Positions 56,294 to 64,000 are shown, counted from the first letter of the stretch. The stretch: 64,000 nt of DNA from Rubrivivax albus (GCF_004016515.1 NZ_SACT01000005.1:273674-337673), one strand, 5' to 3'. Translations and numbers: made by a program. The notes: generated by a model not told the origin, from the letters alone.

Positions 56294-59269
56294 CTACCAG
56301 TCGACGGAGAACCTGACGCTGGCGTAGCGGCCGCGCCAGTCGGCCTGCGTCACGTCGTAGTACGGCGAGGAGTTGGCGAACTCGGGCAGCCGGTCCGTGA
56401 GGTTCACGATGGCCAGCGACACCGTGGCCGACTTCGCCGCGCCGATGTCGAACCCGAGCTTGCGCAGGTCGAAGCCGCCGGCAAGGTCGTGCAGCCAGAA
56501 CCCGCCCAGGCGACGTGTGCTGGTGCCGGCATCCTCGTAGGCGCCGACATACCGGCCCGTCCAGCCCAGCCGCCAGGCCCCGGCATCGAAACCTGCCGAC
56601 AGTCGCCCCTTCCACTCCGGCGCCCAGTAGTCGGCGAAGCGCTTGCCCAGGCGGGACACCATCGGCGCGCCCGGGGCGATGACCACGTCGTAGCGACTGG
56701 TACGCGTGGCGCTGGCGCCCACGTTCCAGCGACCGCCGTGGGCCTGCCAGCCATAGGCAGCCTCGAGATCAAGGCCGGCCGTCTCGACCCGCCCGAAGTT
56801 CACTTCCGTGTAGAGCACCCGAGACACCGAGCCATCCGCGGCCCGCGTCACTAGGCCGGGGAACTGGGCCTCGTTGTCGAGCGTCACCTGAGGCCACAGC
56901 AGCGCGATCAGGCCGTCTATGCGGACCCGCCATGCCGTGGCCCCGAATCTCATCCCGGGCTGCGACACCGGCTCCCAGATGGCACCGAGCGACACGGCGC
57001 GGCCCTCTTCCGGCTCCAGGGCCGCATTGGTGGTGCGCAGCACCTCCCCGCCCACGATCGGTGCGCCGCCCAGCGCCGGATCGACCAAGCCGAAGTCGTC
57101 CGTGGTCAGCCGGATCTCGTCGACGCTCGTCTGCAGCAGCGTGGGCGGCTTGAACGACGTGGCCGCCGACGCACGCAGCAGCGTGGAACGCGAAGGGCGC
57201 CACTCCAGGCCCGACTGGTAGGTGCTGGCGGATCCGAAGTCGCTGTAGCGGTCACCACGCGCAGCCACCGTCAGCGCAGCCAGCTCACGTCCACGATCGG
57301 TCCCCTCGCCCGCGCGCATCAGCGGAAGCCGGAGCTCACCGAAGATGGCACGCGCTCGCCGGCTGTCGACGACGCTCACGTCGCCCGGGATGGACGTCTC
57401 GTAGCGGTCGCGTGCCAGTTCCGCACCGGCCACGGCCTCCACCTCGCCGGCAGGCAGCGCGCCCAGCGACCCGCGTGCCAGTACCGTCACGAGGTCCTTG
57501 CGCCCGCGGTTGGCCCGCACGGAGTCCGTCCAGATCGCATCCAGGACGTCCTGCGAGGCCGCCGGACCCACGGTGAAGGGGTTGAGCGCCGTCGCCAGAC
57601 TTGCGGACGCCAGCGCGGCGTTCCGCGCGGCCACGCTGGTGTTGCCGTTGCCGAGCACGCGCTCGCCCGCATCGCGAGAAGTCGAGGCCGTCAGCTCGAG
57701 ATCCCAGCCCGCGGGCAGTTCACCGCGCAGTCCGGCCAGCACGCGGGTGAAGCGCGTCGTACGGGCGAAGAACTGCGTGCCGTTGGCATCGCCCAGGCGG
57801 GCGCTTACGCGCACCGGCACGCCGAAGGGGTTGTACGGATTGGTCTCCGGGACCAGCACGTTGCTCAGCACCAGGCCACCCTGCTCCGCCCGCAGCCGGT
57901 CGTCGGCCAGGGTGAGCTCGGAGAACAGCGACCAGCGGTCCGACAAGCGCAGGTCGCCGACCGCATGCAGGCCGAGCGCCTCGCTGCCATGCACGAGTGC
58001 AGAGCCGCGGCCACTGGCCAGGCTGTTGCACAGGTTCGGCTGCCCGGCCGTGGCCGCGAAGTCGGCAGGCACGAGCGTGGTCCCTGGGGACCGCAGCGGG
58101 ATGCCCGCCACAGGCGCCGTCAGACCGGGCAGGTTGCTGCCATCGGCGGTGGTGACGGTCCCCGGGACACAGTTGCGCGACCGTGCGTCGGGCCCGCCCA
58201 GCGGCCGGTAGTCGGCGTCGTCGAAGAACGAACGTTCGGCCATGGTCAGCGGCGTCGACCTGCTGTAGGTCCCGACCACCGTGAACCCACCCGTCGGGGA
58301 GCGCGTGCCTGCCGCCAGGGACACGCTGCCGTCGCCGGTGCCGCTGGCCGATGCCAGACGCATGTCGAGCGCCACGCCGTCCATCGACTGGCGCAGGATC
58401 ACGTTCACGACGCCGGCCAGCGCATCGCCGCCGTACACGGCGGACGAACCCACGGGGACGATCTCCACGCGCTCCACGGCCGCCATCGGGATCAGGTTCA
58501 GGTTGAAGAAGTTGGCCGACGAGGAGCCCACCGCCTGCACGCGCCGTCCGTTGACGAGGATCAGCGTGGAGCCCAGAGGCAGACCACGCAGCTGCACGGA
58601 GCCCTGTCCCGCGGTGGCACCAAAGGCGCCTTCGCCCGGCGACACCGAGGCTTCGTTGAGGCTGCCCAGAAAGCGCTCGAGCGTGGCCTGTCCGCTGCGT
58701 TCGATGTCCTCGCGACGGAAGACGCGCACCGGCACGGCGCCCTCGCTCTCCACGAGCCGCAAGCGGGTGCCTGTGACCTCCACCTTCTGCGACGCCGAAC
58801 CCGCGCTCGGTTGGCCAGACCCCGATGCGCCGGGACGATCCTGGTCAGGCGTGACCGTCCGCGCAACGAGCTGAACCTGGCGCAGCGAGGTCTTGGTTCC
58901 TGCCGCCGGCGCAGCCGGAGCGACCGCGGGCTTGACCACCACGGCGCCATCGCCCATCACCTCGACCATCAGGCCCGAGCCTTCAAGCGCCTGCGAGATT
59001 GCCTCCGCCGCCGACAGCCGGCCCGAGACCCGCGGCGCGACGAGCCCCCGGACCGCTACGGCGTCGAAGAGCACGGAAGCACCGGTCTGGCGGGCGATCG
59101 CACGCAGGGTCTCGGCCATCGCCTGAGACGGCTGCTCGACGACATGGCGGGCGGCCTCGCGGACGTCGGCTGCCAGCGCCGGCAGGGCACACGCCATGCA
59201 GGCGGCCAGCGCCGGAATCGTCAGGACATGGTGGGAGGATCGGCGGCGGACCCTGGTCGATCGATGCAT
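56294..59269 (-). CDS. TonB-dependent receptor with STN signalling domain
   Basis: A 991-residue outer-membrane receptor. After the signal peptide comes an STN domain (about residues 45-112, ISQALEGSGLMVEVMGDGAV) that signals to FecR, then a plug domain (GSVQLRGLPLGSTLILVNGR, AVERVEIVPVGSSAVYGGDA) and a 22-strand barrel ending RGRYASVRFSVDW. It belongs to the FecI-FecR-receptor cascade encoded upstream and probably imports the lasso peptide, perhaps metal-bound, for hydrolysis by the isopeptidase. Confidence 0.9.
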   Translation of the reverse strand: MHRSTRVRRRSSHHVLTIPALAACMACALPALAADVREAARHVVEQPSQAMAETLRAIARQTGASVLFDAVAVRGLVAPRVSGRLSAAEAISQALEGSGLMVEVMGDGAVVVKPAVAPAAPAAGTKTSLRQVQLVARTVTPDQDRPGASGSGQPSAGSASQKVEVTGTRLRLVESEGAVPVRVFRREDIERSGQATLERFLGSLNEASVSPGEGAFGATAGQGSVQLRGLPLGSTLILVNGRRVQAVGSSSANFFNLNLIPMAAVERVEIVPVGSSAVYGGDALAGVVNVILRQSMDGVALDMRLASASGTGDGSVSLAAGTRSPTGGFTVVGTYSRSTPLTMAERSFFDDADYRPLGGPDARSRNCVPGTVTTADGSNLPGLTAPVAGIPLRSPGTTLVPADFAATAGQPNLCNSLASGRGSALVHGSEALGLHAVGDLRLSDRWSLFSELTLADDRLRAEQGGLVLSNVLVPETNPYNPFGVPVRVSARLGDANGTQFFARTTRFTRVLAGLRGELPAGWDLELTASTSRDAGERVLGNGNTSVAARNAALASASLATALNPFTVGPAASQDVLDAIWTDSVRANRGRKDLVTVLARGSLGALPAGEVEAVAGAELARDRYETSIPGDVSVVDSRRARAIFGELRLPLMRAGEGTDRGRELAALTVAARGDRYSDFGSASTYQSGLEWRPSRSTLLRASAATSFKPPTLLQTSVDEIRLTTDDFGLVDPALGGAPIVGGEVLRTTNAALEPEEGRAVSLGAIWEPVSQPGMRFGATAWRVRIDGLIALLWPQVTLDNEAQFPGLVTRAADGSVSRVLYTEVNFGRVETAGLDLEAAYGWQAHGGRWNVGASATRTSRYDVVIAPGAPMVSRLGKRFADYWAPEWKGRLSAGFDAGAWRLGWTGRYVGAYEDAGTSTRRLGGFWLHDLAGGFDLRKLGFDIGAAKSATVSLAIVNLTDRLPEFANSSPYYDVTQADWRGRYASVRFSVDW

Positions 59270-59285
59270 CTCGTGGCCTTCTGGT

Positions 59286-59339
59286 GTTGTCGTTGGGGTG
59301 ACAACGAGATGACGAGTCTGTCGAGCCGGGACCCGACAG
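59286..59339 (-). repeat. two hairpins between FecR and receptor genes
   Basis: GTTGTC-N8-GACAAC (59286-59305) and CTGTCG-N10-CGACAG (59318-59339) lie in the 75-bp gap upstream of the receptor start. They could attenuate or stabilise the transcript between regulators and receptor. Confidence 0.45.
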
Positions 59340-59344
59340 TGTTT

Positions 59345-60418
59345 TCACGGGTGTGGACGGGTCAGCTCCAAACGTCCATCGTGATGGCGGACCTGCAGCC
59401 CATGCAAGTTCGCGACCGCATTGGCGAATCCTTCGGCGTCACCGGTGCCATACAGCCCGCTGACCCGCAGACCCTCGAGCCCGGAACCGTCCAACAGCAC
59501 GATGGGCGTTCGGCTGTACCGGTTCATCTCGGCCACCGCCTGCGGCAGCAGGTCGTCGTCGAACACCACCTGCCGCCGCCGCCAGGCCGTGACCTGCTCG
59601 ACATCCGGCCTGTCGACGCGGATCGCAGCTGGTGCGTCACGCACGACCTCTGCACCACCGACCCGAACCCGGTCGCCCGCCTCCATCGTCACCACCCCGA
59701 CCGGCTTCGCGTCGCCGCCCGGCTCGGCCGGGCGCACCGCGACCCTGCCCTCGATCAGCGTCACCGCCAGGCGGTCCGCGGTCGGCTCGGGCATGGCGGC
59801 GTATCGCACGGTGAACACCGTACCCAGTGCCTCCACCTCGCTCTCGCCGGCGCGCACGACGAAGGGTCGATCCGGATCCTTCGCCACCTCGAACAGGGCC
59901 TCACCCCGCTCGACCGTCACCGAGCGCCGGGCGGCGTCGAGGTCGACACTCAGCGCAGTACCCGTGTTCAGCGTCAGCCTGGAGCCATCGTCCAGCACCA
60001 CCAGACGCTGTTCGCCGACACCGGTGACGTAGAGGTCACGATCGCGCCATTCCAGATAGCCGAGACCGCCGGACAGCACGACGAGCACGGCGGCGATGCC
60101 GGGCGCCCATCGGGCGGCCTGTCGTCGCCAAGCGCCGACCGCACCTAGGGGAGCCCCGCCTGACTGCGCGGCCGCGAAGGCATTGGCCAGGGTCAGCCGC
60201 GGCACGCTCTCCCAGGTTTCGGTGCAGCGCTCGAAGGCTTCACGGTGCGCCGCCGAGCGCTGCTGCCAGGCCAGGCACTCCAGCTCCATCTGGCGCGTGC
60301 GGCCAGGCCCGTGCAGCCGCGTCACCCACACGGCCGCCTCGGCCGCAATCTCCCGCGTGACCTTTGGCGGGTCATCCGGTGCGGGACGGCCCGAACCCGC
60401 CGCCTGCGGCTGACCCAT
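59345..60418 (-). CDS. FecR-type anti-sigma/transducer protein
   Basis: A 357-residue inner-membrane protein. The N-terminal DUF4880-like cytoplasmic part (EIAAEAAVWVTRLHGPG, ECLAWQQRSAAHREAFE) binds the sigma factor. A transmembrane helix (APGIAAVLVVLSGGLGYLEW, about 113-132) and a FecR periplasmic domain (GEQRLVVLDDGSRLTLNTGT; ERGEALFEVAKDPDRPFVV) follow, with a C-terminal STN-like receptor-contact part. ATG 60418 lies 2 bp after the sigma-factor stop. Confidence 0.9.
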   Translation of the reverse strand: MGQPQAAGSGRPAPDDPPKVTREIAAEAAVWVTRLHGPGRTRQMELECLAWQQRSAAHREAFERCTETWESVPRLTLANAFAAAQSGGAPLGAVGAWRRQAARWAPGIAAVLVVLSGGLGYLEWRDRDLYVTGVGEQRLVVLDDGSRLTLNTGTALSVDLDAARRSVTVERGEALFEVAKDPDRPFVVRAGESEVEALGTVFTVRYAAMPEPTADRLAVTLIEGRVAVRPAEPGGDAKPVGVVTMEAGDRVRVGGAEVVRDAPAAIRVDRPDVEQVTAWRRRQVVFDDDLLPQAVAEMNRYSRTPIVLLDGSGLEGLRVSGLYGTGDAEGFANAVANLHGLQVRHHDGRLELTRPHP

Positions 60419-60420
60419 GG

Positions 60421-60900
60421 CTACCAGCCCTGCATCCAGCCGGTGACGAGCAGCATGGCCTTGGCGATGTGCTTCTCCACCGCGCTGACGCTGAGGCCGT
60501 GCCGGCGCGCGATCTCCTCCCGGCTCAGGCCCTCGACCCGGTGCGCCAGGAAGATGTCGCGCGTCTTGCCGTTCAGCCGCGAGAAGCACACGCTCAGCCG
60601 CTCCAGACGCTCGCGCGCCAGCAGCGTGGTCTCCGCGCTGGGTGTCGTGTCGATGAGCACCACGTCTTCGAGCATGACTTCCTCGCCGCGTGTCAGGCGC
60701 GCCCGATGGGCGTCGATCGAGAGGTTGAGCGCGGTCCGCATCAGGAACGCCTCCGGTTCGTCGACCGGATGTTCGCGCCGGTAGCACTCGAGCCGGATCC
60801 AGGCCTCCTGCACCAGGTCGTCGGCATCCTGCTCCGACCGGCCGCGGCGCACCAGGGCGGCTTTGACCCGAGAGAATACGCCTTGCCAGTACTTGACCAT
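60421..60900 (-). CDS. FecI-type ECF sigma factor
   Basis: A 159-residue sigma factor with region 2 (SEQDADDLVQEAWIRLECYR; EAFLMRTALNLSIDAHR) and region 4 (LNGKTRDIFLAHRVEGLSRE; EEIARRHGLSVSAVEKHIAKA). Activated through FecR when the receptor binds its ligand, it should transcribe the receptor and isopeptidase genes. First gene of the minus-strand FecI-FecR-receptor-isopeptidase series. Confidence 0.92.
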   Translation of the reverse strand: MVKYWQGVFSRVKAALVRRGRSEQDADDLVQEAWIRLECYRREHPVDEPEAFLMRTALNLSIDAHRARLTRGEEVMLEDVVLIDTTPSAETTLLARERLERLSVCFSRLNGKTRDIFLAHRVEGLSREEIARRHGLSVSAVEKHIAKAMLLVTGWMQGW

Positions 60901-60932
60901 CGCAATACCCGCGCGCGAAGAAGACTGATGGT

Positions 60933-61694
60933 TCAGAGGCTGGCCGACATCGTAGTGGCAAGCGCGGTGCGCGTGCGGCTACGAGCGGTAACGGCCCCCT
61001 TGTCCGAACCCCCGATCGCACGGAGCCGCCGTTCCAGCGCCGCGCGGACGAATTCGACCGCATCGTCGGCACTTGTGAACGGCCGCCGCCGCGCAATCGC
61101 CCGGCCCAAGCTTCGGTTCATGTCCACCGACAGACCATCGCCCGAATGGACCACCCTCCGAAGGGAGGGCGCCGCATCGAACAGCGGCCTCCCCTGTTCG
61201 AGGGTGAGGCGCCAGGCAGCCACAACGTCCGGGTAGCGTTGACCCAGTCGACTCGACTCCAGATGGTCAAGCGCCTGACCAGCCTCGTGCGGTGACCCGG
61301 CGTCGATGATGTCCTGCAGCAGAAGAGCCATCGATGCCCGATGGTCCTGTGCGGCACGCGAAACGCTCACCTCGAACTGCAGTGCGAACGAGGGCAGTGC
61401 CGTGGCGCCCGGGAAACAATCGCGCAGCTCGCTGGCAAAGCTCGGCGAATCGGGACAAACCACAAGGCGAACACGCGCGAGTCCGCGAGCACGCATGTCG
61501 GCGAAATGGGCATGCCACGCAGGCGGCGGTGCAACAGGCCGCGCCGGGTTGCCCGCCTCAGCCAGCGCGCCTGTGGCGGGCCGTAGGCCCACAACGCGGG
61601 GCCCCCAAACCCCGAGCAACTCGCTATCACCGTTCGCGGCGATGCCCACCGCCCAGCGAACCTCGCTGCAACCCACCGTCGAGATCTCGGACAT
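60933..61694 (-). CDS. IS256-like transposase fragment or domesticated derivative
   Basis: A 253-residue frame whose parts follow IS256/Mutator transposases: an early VRWAVGIAANGDSELLGVWG, then HFADMRARGLARVRLVVCPD in place of the VxDGLKGF active-site segment, then VVAAWRLTLEQGRPLFDAAP and RRVVHSGDGLSVDMNRSLGR in place of ..RxVxYTTNAIESLNRxLR. The N-terminal third is missing and catalytic acidic residues are replaced. It is either a decayed remnant or an immobile derivative; the uninterrupted frame favours some retained use. The frame could extend up to 61820. Confidence 0.55.
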   Translation of the reverse strand: MSEISTVGCSEVRWAVGIAANGDSELLGVWGPRVVGLRPATGALAEAGNPARPVAPPPAWHAHFADMRARGLARVRLVVCPDSPSFASELRDCFPGATALPSFALQFEVSVSRAAQDHRASMALLLQDIIDAGSPHEAGQALDHLESSRLGQRYPDVVAAWRLTLEQGRPLFDAAPSLRRVVHSGDGLSVDMNRSLGRAIARRRPFTSADDAVEFVRAALERRLRAIGGSDKGAVTARSRTRTALATTMSASL

Positions 61695-61861
61695 CCTGAC
61701 CGGCGACGAAAGAAGGGTTGCCAAGATGTATCGATGACAGAGCAGAGAGCCGCTGGAACCGTCATCGCTGCAGTAGCCGTCGTTCAAAGCTGACACTCGA
61801 GTCGTCTCCTCTTCACGCACTCCACGCTGCGCACATCACGGCTAAGCGGCAGGCGAGTGCT

Positions 61862-61885
61862 ACTTTAAGTCTGTAGACCTAAAGT
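61862..61885 (+). promoter_or_regulatory. controller-type operator (C-box-like) of the first XRE gene
   Basis: ACTTTAAGT, 6 bp (CTGTAG), ACCTAAAGT: two near-palindromic half-operators forming together a 24-bp inverted repeat with one mismatch. The layout, two ACTNNNAGT units separated by a CTGT-type centre, is that of C-protein operators in restriction-modification systems. It lies 23 bp before ATG 61909. Confidence 0.65.
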
Positions 61886-61908
61886 CATCAACCCGAGACG
61901 CTCGATGC

Positions 61909-62148
61909 ATGGCGTTGGAGACGGCAGGGGACGAAAGCGCGCGAGCACGATTGGCGCGCAATCTGCGGGCCATGCGCGCGGAACGGGGACTCTCCCAGGA
62001 GACACTGGGAGAACTGTCCGAACTGCATCGCACGTATGTCGGTTCGGTAGAGCGTCAAGAACGGAACGTCTCCCTGGACAACGTCGAACGACTGGCGGAG
62101 GCGCTGCAGGTGGACATCTGCGATTTGCTTGCTCGAGAGCCACGCTGA
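61909..62148 (+). CDS. XRE-family regulator, controller-protein-like
   Basis: A 79-residue single-domain helix-turn-helix protein: LARNLRAMRAERGLSQETLG followed by ELSELHRTYVGSVERQERNV and SLDNVERLAEALQVD. The HRTYVGSVER..RNVSL segment and size match C proteins such as C.AhdI and C.Esp1396I, which activate and then repress their own operon. There is no clear Shine-Dalgarno, which fits the leaderless style of C genes. No methylase or endonuclease gene follows within the window. Confidence 0.85.
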   Translation: MALETAGDESARARLARNLRAMRAERGLSQETLGELSELHRTYVGSVERQERNVSLDNVERLAEALQVDICDLLAREPR

Positions 62149-62250
62149 CGCTTTCGGCGGCCTGGGTGCGGTGCCCCATCGTCGAGGCTCCGCCCCCCCT
62201 GGACGTGCCACCGCCGATGTCAGTGCCAATCACCGAGAACGCCTGATGCT

Positions 62251-62274
62251 ACTTTAAGTCTGTAGACCCAAAGT
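62251..62274 (+). promoter_or_regulatory. controller-type operator of the second XRE gene
   Basis: ACTTTAAGT, CTGTAG, ACCCAAAGT. Including flanks (TGCT before, CATC after) it repeats the operator at 61862-61885 with a single base change, 389 bp apart. It lies 25 bp before ATG 62300. Confidence 0.65.
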
Positions 62275-62299
62275 CATCTGAACGCGAACCTCCGGCGCG

Positions 62300-62533
62300 A
62301 TGCGAAGCCAAGGAGGAGCCGTTCAATCTGCGCGTGAGCGTCTTGCTCGCAGACTGCGTGCGCTCAGGGCGGAGCGTGGCCTGTCGCAGGAGGCACTTGC
62401 GGATCTGGCCGACCTGCATCGCACCTACGTTGGCTCCATCGAACGCAGAGAGCGAAACGTCTCGCTCGACAATGTCGAGCGGTTGGCTGCGGCCCTCGAC
62501 GTCGACATTGTCGAACTGCTGGCGCCGACCTGA
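62300..62533 (+). CDS. second XRE-family controller-like regulator (tandem duplicate)
   Basis: A 77-residue protein closely similar to its neighbour: LARRLRALRAERGLSQEALA, DLADLHRTYVGSIERRERNV and SLDNVERLAAALDVDIVELL. The two differ mainly at the ends and in a few conservative changes, so they arose by duplication together with the operator. The proteins probably recognise the same sites and could cross-regulate. Confidence 0.85.
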   Translation: MRSQGGAVQSARERLARRLRALRAERGLSQEALADLADLHRTYVGSIERRERNVSLDNVERLAAALDVDIVELLAPT

Positions 62534-62536
62534 GAC

Positions 62537-62857
62537 TTGGGTGTCGTTGGCCGCACCTTCGGTCGCCAACGAGTTCCTGGATTGCTCACGAGTTCAACAC
62601 CAGGGTTCGAGTTGCCTCGCCCATCTCCGCGCTACGCCCAAGCACCGGCGCTGGTGGCATTCGGCTCCGCTGTTCGCGAGCGACGCCTTGCTCTCGGGCT
62701 CTCGCGGGAGGCGCTCGCACATGAGGCGGGCATCTATCGCTCCTACATGAGCAGCGTCAAACGGGGCTGTCAGAGCGTTGGCCTGGTGCTCGCAGCGCAG
62801 ATTGCACAGGCGCTCGATGTGACACCGGCCGAACTGGTCGCCAAGGCACGCCTGTAG
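62537..62857 (+). CDS. third XRE-family regulator
   Basis: Up to 106 residues; the helix-turn-helix domain covers the last 65 (FGSAVRERRLALGLSREALA, HEAGIYRSYMSSVKRGCQSV). It belongs to a different XRE subgroup from the tandem pair. The start is unsure: TTG 62537 directly follows the previous stop, while GTG 62654 begins right at the domain. No own operator is evident, so it may be read from the second controller promoter. Confidence 0.65.
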   Translation: MGVVGRTFGRQRVPGLLTSSTPGFELPRPSPRYAQAPALVAFGSAVRERRLALGLSREALAHEAGIYRSYMSSVKRGCQSVGLVLAAQIAQALDVTPAELVAKARL

Positions 62858-63087
62858 CGTAGCCCGCAAGGCACCCAGATCCCAGCAGCGCCGGGCAACG
62901 GCACGGCAGTCTCAGGAGTGATCGGCGCGGCCGGCGGTGCGCCTGCGACGTTCATCCGGTGCCGCCGCGACATCTCTTGCCTTGAGCGACATCCGCCGAG
63001 TGCGTAGTATGCGAATGGGCGGTTCGCCCCCTGCTTTTCCTCCCTGAGCAGGCGCCGCGCCGCAGGAACGCGGTAAGGCTTCCAGCT

Positions 63088-63120
63088 CCGACCGGATGAA
63101 ACCGGTCGGGGCTGCCTTTT
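63088..63120 (+). terminator. Rho-independent terminator-like hairpin
   Basis: CCGACCGG (63088-63095), a 6-nt loop and CCGGTCGG (63102-63109), followed by GGCTGCCTTTT. It would end transcription of the XRE genes. The remaining 62858-63191 contains no gene that I can support. Confidence 0.55.
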
Positions 63121-63191
63121 GGGGCATGGAGCATGGCAACCACGGCGTCCAGCACGGCCTGCGCCACGGCGTGGAGCGAACCCGTCGGCGA

Positions 63192-63446
63192 CTACCGCGA
63201 TGAGGCCCCCTGCTGCGCCATCCACTGCCGGACGTCCTCCACGCGCCAGACGGTCACCCGCTCGGAAAGCTTCAGCGGCGCGGGAAACGTGCGCGCATGC
63301 ACGCGCCGCCAGAGGGTGGACTTGGAGATGGGGACGAAGGACAGCACCTGCGGCTGGCGCAGGAAGCCGGTGTCCGGCAAGGCAGGGCAAGGCGGTGCAG
63401 CCGGGGAATCCGCCGACGGGGCGGCAGGGACAGTAACGCGGGACAT
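63192..63446 (-). CDS. AlpA-family phage/ICE regulator (excisionase-like)
   Basis: An 84-residue protein with an Ala/Pro-rich start and an AlpA-type winged-helix core: LSFVPISKSTLWRRVHARTF followed by PAPLKLSERVTVWRVEDVRQ and WMAQQGA. Such proteins act near integrase genes of prophages and integrative elements, activating excision genes. The start chosen is ATG 63446. No integrase lies nearby within the window. Confidence 0.85.
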   Translation of the reverse strand: MSRVTVPAAPSADSPAAPPCPALPDTGFLRQPQVLSFVPISKSTLWRRVHARTFPAPLKLSERVTVWRVEDVRQWMAQQGASSR

Positions 63447-63879
63447 GATCGGCCTCTCATCGGCACTCAGCCGGCAAAGGTCATGACCTGCTCTGCGACG
63501 ACGGCGCTCGGTCAGGAAACGCGCCAGCCGCTCGGGAACGCTCAACCCCTGGACCACCGCGGGCGTTCCGTTCGCGCGGTGGATGCAGATGCCAGCCGAA
63601 GAGACCCGGCCGAGGGCCCTCTTCCGGGTCATCGAGTCGCCCCCCCCCCCAACGGGCGCCCCCAGCCCTCCGCAATGCTGGGCCTGGCGCCTGAAGCGAT
63701 GGTCAGGGGACTGGCCTGTATGCCATCGGTCGAGATGGGGTTCCCGTCGACACTGGTCGACCGCGCCAAGAGGCTCGGGCCATGAAGACATTGCCCAGCC
63801 AGCGGATGAGGCAGGTATCGACTGCGACGCCACCCGGGACGGGTGGAAGCACGACACGGCCAGATCAACAGACTGCGTA
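63447..63879. other. region without recognised gene, contains an 11-C homopolymer
   Basis: About 430 bp between the AlpA-like gene and the terminal repeats. Reading frames show no family resemblance. A run of 11 cytosines (63640-63650) interrupts the minus-strand frame that leads into AlpA and would be prone to slippage. Confidence 0.4.
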
Positions 63880-64000
63880 TTTCACGTCATCGCGGACACC
63901 CATTTCACGGGATCGCGGACAGCATTTCACGGGAAGGCGGACACCGTTTCACGCTGATCGCGGACAGCGTTTCAGCGTGATGGCGGACAGCAGCAGCGCG
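63880..64000 (+). mobile_element. tandem 22-23 bp terminal repeats, IS21-family-like end
   Basis: Five imperfect direct repeats start at 63880, 63903, 63925, 63947 and 63970, each of the form TTTCAC(G)...GCGGACA. Read on the minus strand they begin TGTCCGC and end GTGAAA, the style of the multiple terminal repeats of IS21-family elements. The element's istA/istB genes are not seen to the left, so this is either an isolated remnant or the edge of a copy beyond the window. Confidence 0.6.

Noticed and set aside
57965..60148. Open frame of 727 codons opposite the TonB receptor and FecR genes
   Set aside because: It spans two real genes and their gap in antisense, without a ribosome-binding site or motifs.
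59345..61096. FecR frame extending to 583 codons upstream through the FecI gene
   Set aside because: The upstream part is an alternative-frame reading of the sigma factor; FecR begins at ATG 60418 right after the FecI stop.
63880..64000. Tandem repeats considered as a CRISPR array
   Set aside because: The repeats are imperfect, directly adjacent with no unique spacers of constant length, and resemble transposon ends.

Overview
The window is 64 kb of very GC-rich DNA with the gene style of a betaproteobacterium of the order Burkholderiales. The signs are short overlapping operons, a Porin_4-type porin ending in Phe, CzcI/CopI-like proteins and a lasso precursor resembling rubrivinodin of Rubrivivax. 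The Rubrivivax/Leptothrix/Roseateles neighbourhood is my best guess from protein resemblance, not a proof. No rRNA, tRNA or CRISPR array was recognised.

Positions 1-43,700 are a composite heavy-metal and copper resistance island. It opens with a Zn/Cd/Pb P-type ATPase (cut by the left edge) divergent from a CadR/PbrR-type regulator; a second copy of the regulator's operator lies before a transglutaminase-like gene. Next come a czcI-czcC-(small adaptor)-czcB-czcA operon with a periplasmic protein and a lipoprotein, a YnfA-like membrane protein, a copRS-like two-component pair divergent from copA-copB-cupredoxin, a second two-component pair and a DUF4198 gene. Then follow a Sel1-repeat protein coupled to a response regulator without its phosphoacceptor, two decayed genes, a porin, and a MerR-type regulator beside a Met-rich/DUF302/SHOCT/DUF2933/Cu-ATPase gene string with MerR-type promoters. 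A merT-merP-small Cys protein operon without merA follows, and finally a minus-strand Cus-like system (small Cys protein, cusC, cusB with a CusF-like tail, cusA, multicopper oxidase).

Positions 44,350-47,600 hold a minus-strand operon of mobile-element type: a DUF1173 protein, a tyrosine-recombinase-like protein lacking its tyrosine, and a Y1/REP-transposase-like protein lacking HUH and tyrosine residues. Together with a frameshifted F-type TrbC remnant near 12.3 kb, this suggests that the island travelled on a conjugative element.

Positions 47,900-60,900 are a lasso-peptide locus. On the plus strand lie the precursor (20-residue leader, 20-residue core), a fused RRE/B2 protease, a C cyclase and a D-type ABC exporter. 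Converging on them from the minus strand are FecI, FecR, an STN-type TonB receptor and a serine-type lasso isopeptidase. A toxin-antitoxin pair sits between the two arms. Having both a dedicated ABC exporter and an isopeptidase/TonB uptake arm is unusual, because characterised proteobacterial clusters mostly have one or the other.

Positions 60,900-64,000 are accessory DNA: a decayed IS256-like transposase gene, two tandem controller-protein-like XRE regulators each with its own near-identical operator, a third XRE gene, an AlpA-like regulator and, at the right edge, tandem 22-23 bp repeats like an IS21-family terminus.
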